64,000 nt of DNA. Source: an uncultured Aquimarina sp. (GTDB lineage: Bacteria; Bacteroidota; Bacteroidia; Flavobacteriales; Flavobacteriaceae). This document shows, in pieces, positions 61,881 through 64,000 of this stretch; the first letter of the stretch is position 1; each line of letters opens with the position of its first letter. Below the pieces are notes generated by a model. The model searched no databases. It saw only the letters and a list, made by a program, of their open reading frames with translations, and was not told where the DNA came from. The position numbers and the translations under genes were made by a program. The stretch lies in contig CANLEM010000001.1 in assembly GCA_947489685.1 (NCBI GenBank), forward strand, positions 62,001 to 126,000, read 5' to 3'.

Positions 61881-62648
61881 TTAAGGATTTCTCTCTATTT
61901 CATCTATTGCAAAAACGGCCTCGGCCTGGACTAAATTGTTATTTATTTTAATGGTATTGTAGAGGTATAAGGTTTTGTAACTTCCTGAAATATCGATAAG
62001 ATCTTTCTTAGCAACCTGTACGTCTTCTTTTAAAACCAATCTTTTAGAATAATATGTTGCAGTGTTCGCAAGTTTTAGGCGAATACTATCTTTAGAAAAA
62101 TCTAGAATGCTATATTCTAACGATCTTCTGGCACCTTTTTTAAAGCCTTTTTTGTTACCATACGCATCGGTTTTGGGTACCATTTCGATCATTTTAATGT
62201 AGTAGATATCTTTTTTTGCAGGATCTTCAATTTTGTCCTCGGTTTCGGCATTGAGCTTGTTATTTTCCTGTCTTTTTTCTATGGATTCAATTCCTTTCTC
62301 GGCAGATCTTGTGATCTCTTTAGTAAGATTAAGGACCAGCATACCAATTAAGAATAAAACAGGAGTCATAAGAACAAAAAAACCAATGTATGTCCAGTAT
62401 GGGGTTTTGGTGCGGGCTTCTGTTTTAAAAAGCTTAGTGCGTAATTCTGCATCTGTAGGGACCTCCTTATTGGTAAGTTTATCCTTTACTTTCCAAAATC
62501 GGGTTATCGGAAAAACCGGAATAAAAAATAAGAAGAAAAAGGTTTGATATAGTTGAAATTTTAAATGACCATAACTTTCGTCTAGCCCTAATTCTTTATG
62601 ATCATATGTTTTGGTTCGTAAAGAATATCTTCCGTAAAAAATTACCAT
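61881..62648 (-). CDS. two-TM membrane protein of unknown function
   Basis: A 255-residue protein. Two hydrophobic segments lie at ~32-50 (LYQTFFFLFFIPVFPITRFW) and ~88-108 (YIGFFVLMTPVLFLIGMLVL), and a charged helical section (ESIEKRQENNKLNAETEDK) follows. The C-terminal ~100 residues are strand-like (SIRLKLANTATYYSKRLVLKE). No family is recognised. It stands alone on the minus strand, convergent with the preceding gene. Confidence 0.7.
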   Translation of the reverse strand: MVIFYGRYSLRTKTYDHKELGLDESYGHLKFQLYQTFFFLFFIPVFPITRFWKVKDKLTNKEVPTDAELRTKLFKTEARTKTPYWTYIGFFVLMTPVLFLIGMLVLNLTKEITRSAEKGIESIEKRQENNKLNAETEDKIEDPAKKDIYYIKMIEMVPKTDAYGNKKGFKKGARRSLEYSILDFSKDSIRLKLANTATYYSKRLVLKEDVQVAKKDLIDISGSYKTLYLYNTIKINNNLVQAEAVFAIDEIERNP

Positions 62649-62750
62649 ATCCAGCTGTATATTTAGTGAGTTTCTTTTTTGTAATTTAAATCAAAAAATT
62701 GACTTTGCAGGAAATACGAAAAAAATCCTCAAAAAGGATATACAAAAAAA

Positions 62751-62781
62751 TAAAGCCAAAGCATTGATAACTTTGGCTTTA
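62751..62781 (-). terminator. terminator after the M56-TonB gene
   Basis: TAAAGCCAAAG (62751-62761) and CTTTGGCTTTA (62771-62781) are perfect arms. Read on the minus strand the stem runs into a T tract. It stands 26 bases beyond the stop of the M56 gene. Confidence 0.85.
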
Positions 62782-62806
62782 CATAAAATAACTATTTCTA
62801 CTACTG

Positions 62807-64000
62807 CTACTTTTTTATTTCAAATACAATAGGTAATTCATAGATGACACCTACATTAATACCATCATGAGAACCTGGAGTCATTTTGGGTAACTTATTA
62901 GCCAGTCTAGATGCTTCAGCCTTTAACTCAGGATCTTTAGTGTTTACTTTTATATCGCCAACTTTTCCGGTACGATCAATTTTAAATTGCACTTTGATTT
63001 TTTGTCTTCCGATTAAATTATTTTTTTCGGCCACTTTCACATTAAATTCAGTGGCAACGAATTTTGAAATTTTCTGACTAAAACACTTTTTTGTTTCTTC
63101 TTGAGAAAGACCTTCGCAACCTGGATATACAGGAACTTTTTCGATAACTCCATAAGGAATCTCTGCATACTCGACTACATCATTAAAGAATGGATCTTTA
63201 AGTCCGTTTGGGGAGGTAAGCATTAAGAGTGTTTTTAATTCTTTCTCCTCCTTATCAGTCATATTTCCTTGTTTAGCGATGGCATCTTTTAGGTTTTCTA
63301 TACTTTTGATGACTTCACTTTTAGATGAGTTAGAAATACTATTTTGCGCACGAGCGTCCTGAGAGCAAGAGGTATAAATAAGCATACTGCATACTACTGG
63401 CAGTAACAATAAATACTTTAATTGAAAGATTTTTTTTGATTTTGATTTTGATAACATAACTATTCGATTTTTGATTAATGAATGATTGAAAAATGTATTG
63501 ATAAATGAGATCTTATCTGTTTGAAAAATTTGAGATAATAGATCTTGGTAATATTCTTTTTTATTGGTTTTTGATACTGCTTTTGCATCGGCAATATACT
63601 CTTGCAGTATGGCCATTCTACTTTGATATATATAGACCAAAGGATTAAACCAAAATATAATTCGAAGTATCTCAAAAAGTATAAGGTCTAGTGAGTGATA
63701 TTGAGAGACATGAATCTTTTCGTGCAGCAGAATATTTGTTTTTTGAGTTTCAGAAAGGCGTGTGCCCAAAAAAATGGTATTAAAAAATGAAAAAGCAGTG
63801 TTGGTACCTGGTAAAGAAACAATGGTATGCCCTGATACTTTGGTCTTATTTCCGGATTGTCTTAATTTAATTATTTTGTAAAGCTTGAAACAAAATAATA
63901 GTAAACTCACTAGCATTCCTGTATACCATACAAATTCTACAGTGAGAAACTCAAAAAATGAGCCTTTATTGGTAAGAACAACCTCAGAGAGTAATATATG
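62807..64000 (-). CDS. M56-family (BlaR1-like) membrane peptidase with TonB C-terminal domain, N-terminus outside the window
   Basis: The frame is open to the last base of the window, so at least 28 residues beyond the Met at 63916 belong to it and the true start lies further upstream. Numbered from that Met, TM segments lie at ~1-16 and ~78-98, and the zinc motif HEKIH is at residues 65-69, typical of the BlaR1 peptidase M56 family. A further TM (YLLLLPVVCSMLIYTSC, ~173) precedes a periplasmic linker. The last ~110 residues (YPGCEGLSQEETKKCF, VQFKIDRTGKVGDI, LPKMTPGSHDG) are the TonB C-terminal domain as found in Bacteroidetes M56-TonB fusions. A BlaI-like repressor gene, the usual partner, would be expected just outside the window. 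Confidence 0.88.
   Translation of the reverse strand, partial: HILLSEVVLTNKGSFFEFLTVEFVWYTGMLVSLLLFCFKLYKIIKLRQSGNKTKVSGHTIVSLPGTNTAFSFFNTIFLGTRLSETQKTNILLHEKIHVSQYHSLDLILFEILRIIFWFNPLVYIYQSRMAILQEYIADAKAVSKTNKKEYYQDLLSQIFQTDKISFINTFFNHSLIKNRIVMLSKSKSKKIFQLKYLLLLPVVCSMLIYTSCSQDARAQNSISNSSKSEVIKSIENLKDAIAKQGNMTDKEEKELKTLLMLTSPNGLKDPFFNDVVEYAEIPYGVIEKVPVYPGCEGLSQEETKKCFSQKISKFVATEFNVKVAEKNNLIGRQKIKVQFKIDRTGKVGDIKVNTKDPELKAEASRLANKLPKMTPGSHDGINVGVIYELPIVFEIKK

Overview
The window looks like a chromosomal segment of a marine-type Flavobacteriaceae bacterium; the gene families would suit Aquimarina or a close relative, but I infer that from style rather than from a match. The DNA is AT-rich, the first gene ends in a type IX secretion (Por) sorting domain, several promoters carry the Bacteroidetes -7 box TAnnTTTG, and the gene content is typical of the phylum: Bat aerotolerance operon, FecI/FecR/TonB-receptor unit, AraC-TPR regulators, RHS proteins and an M56-TonB protein.

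Layout. 1-3.4 kb: end of a T9SS-exported protein, a small lipoprotein, and a minus-strand pair (SPFH-GYF2 protein and double zinc-ribbon membrane protein) resembling Bacillus YdjI/YdjG. 3.7-17.5 kb: an accessory block. On the minus strand are a lipoprotein, a TPR-CHAT caspase-like protein, a 1741-residue RHS protein and a 1278-residue SpvB-like protein. Divergent from them are an ECF sigma factor and a membrane-anchored TPR protein that is probably its anti-sigma factor. The same bipartite element (GGGTAACA, then GGT[A/C]AC at a 21 bp pitch) lies upstream of both the lipoprotein-CHAT unit and the RHS gene, so the linked sigma factor may control both. 17.9-24.8 kb: three large leaderless proteins in tandem. 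The middle one has the start signature of the clostridial P-47/OrfX (TULIP) family, the first has a Gly-rich beta region and a coiled coil/hydrophobic hairpin/coiled coil body, and the third is unrecognised. This is the best candidate for an undescribed system. 24.9-28.9 kb: two tandem paralogous lipoproteins, a TPR-TM-AraC regulator and an orphan GG-leader RiPP-like precursor peptide. Similar GAAATTC repeats sit upstream of the lipoprotein promoter and of the peptide promoter.

28.9-31.8 kb: phosphatase, AlbA_2-domain protein and SDR dehydrogenase. 31.9-41.6 kb: the Bat operon (MoxR, DUF58, a BatD-like membrane protein, BatA, an inserted FMN reductase, BatB, BatC, BatD, BatE). 41.7-48 kb: alpha/beta hydrolase, then a bicarbonate/sulfate uptake unit (small acidic membrane protein, SulP, beta-carbonic anhydrase, second SulP), then CvpA. 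48.1-52.1 kb: toxin-antitoxin pair with two operator-like palindromes, an AraC membrane regulator and two TolB-like beta-propeller proteins. 52.1-56.2 kb: TonB receptor, FecR and FecI. 56.3-59.9 kb: transglutaminase-7TM protein, ATP-grasp ligase and outer-membrane barrel. 60-64 kb: a conserved small protein, pheS, two conserved hypotheticals and the C-terminal part of an M56/BlaR1-like protein with a TonB C-terminal domain, cut by the window end.

I saw no rRNA, tRNA, CRISPR array, insertion sequence or replication origin. Only two gene-free stretches exceed 300 bases (17498-17905 and 26561-26919).
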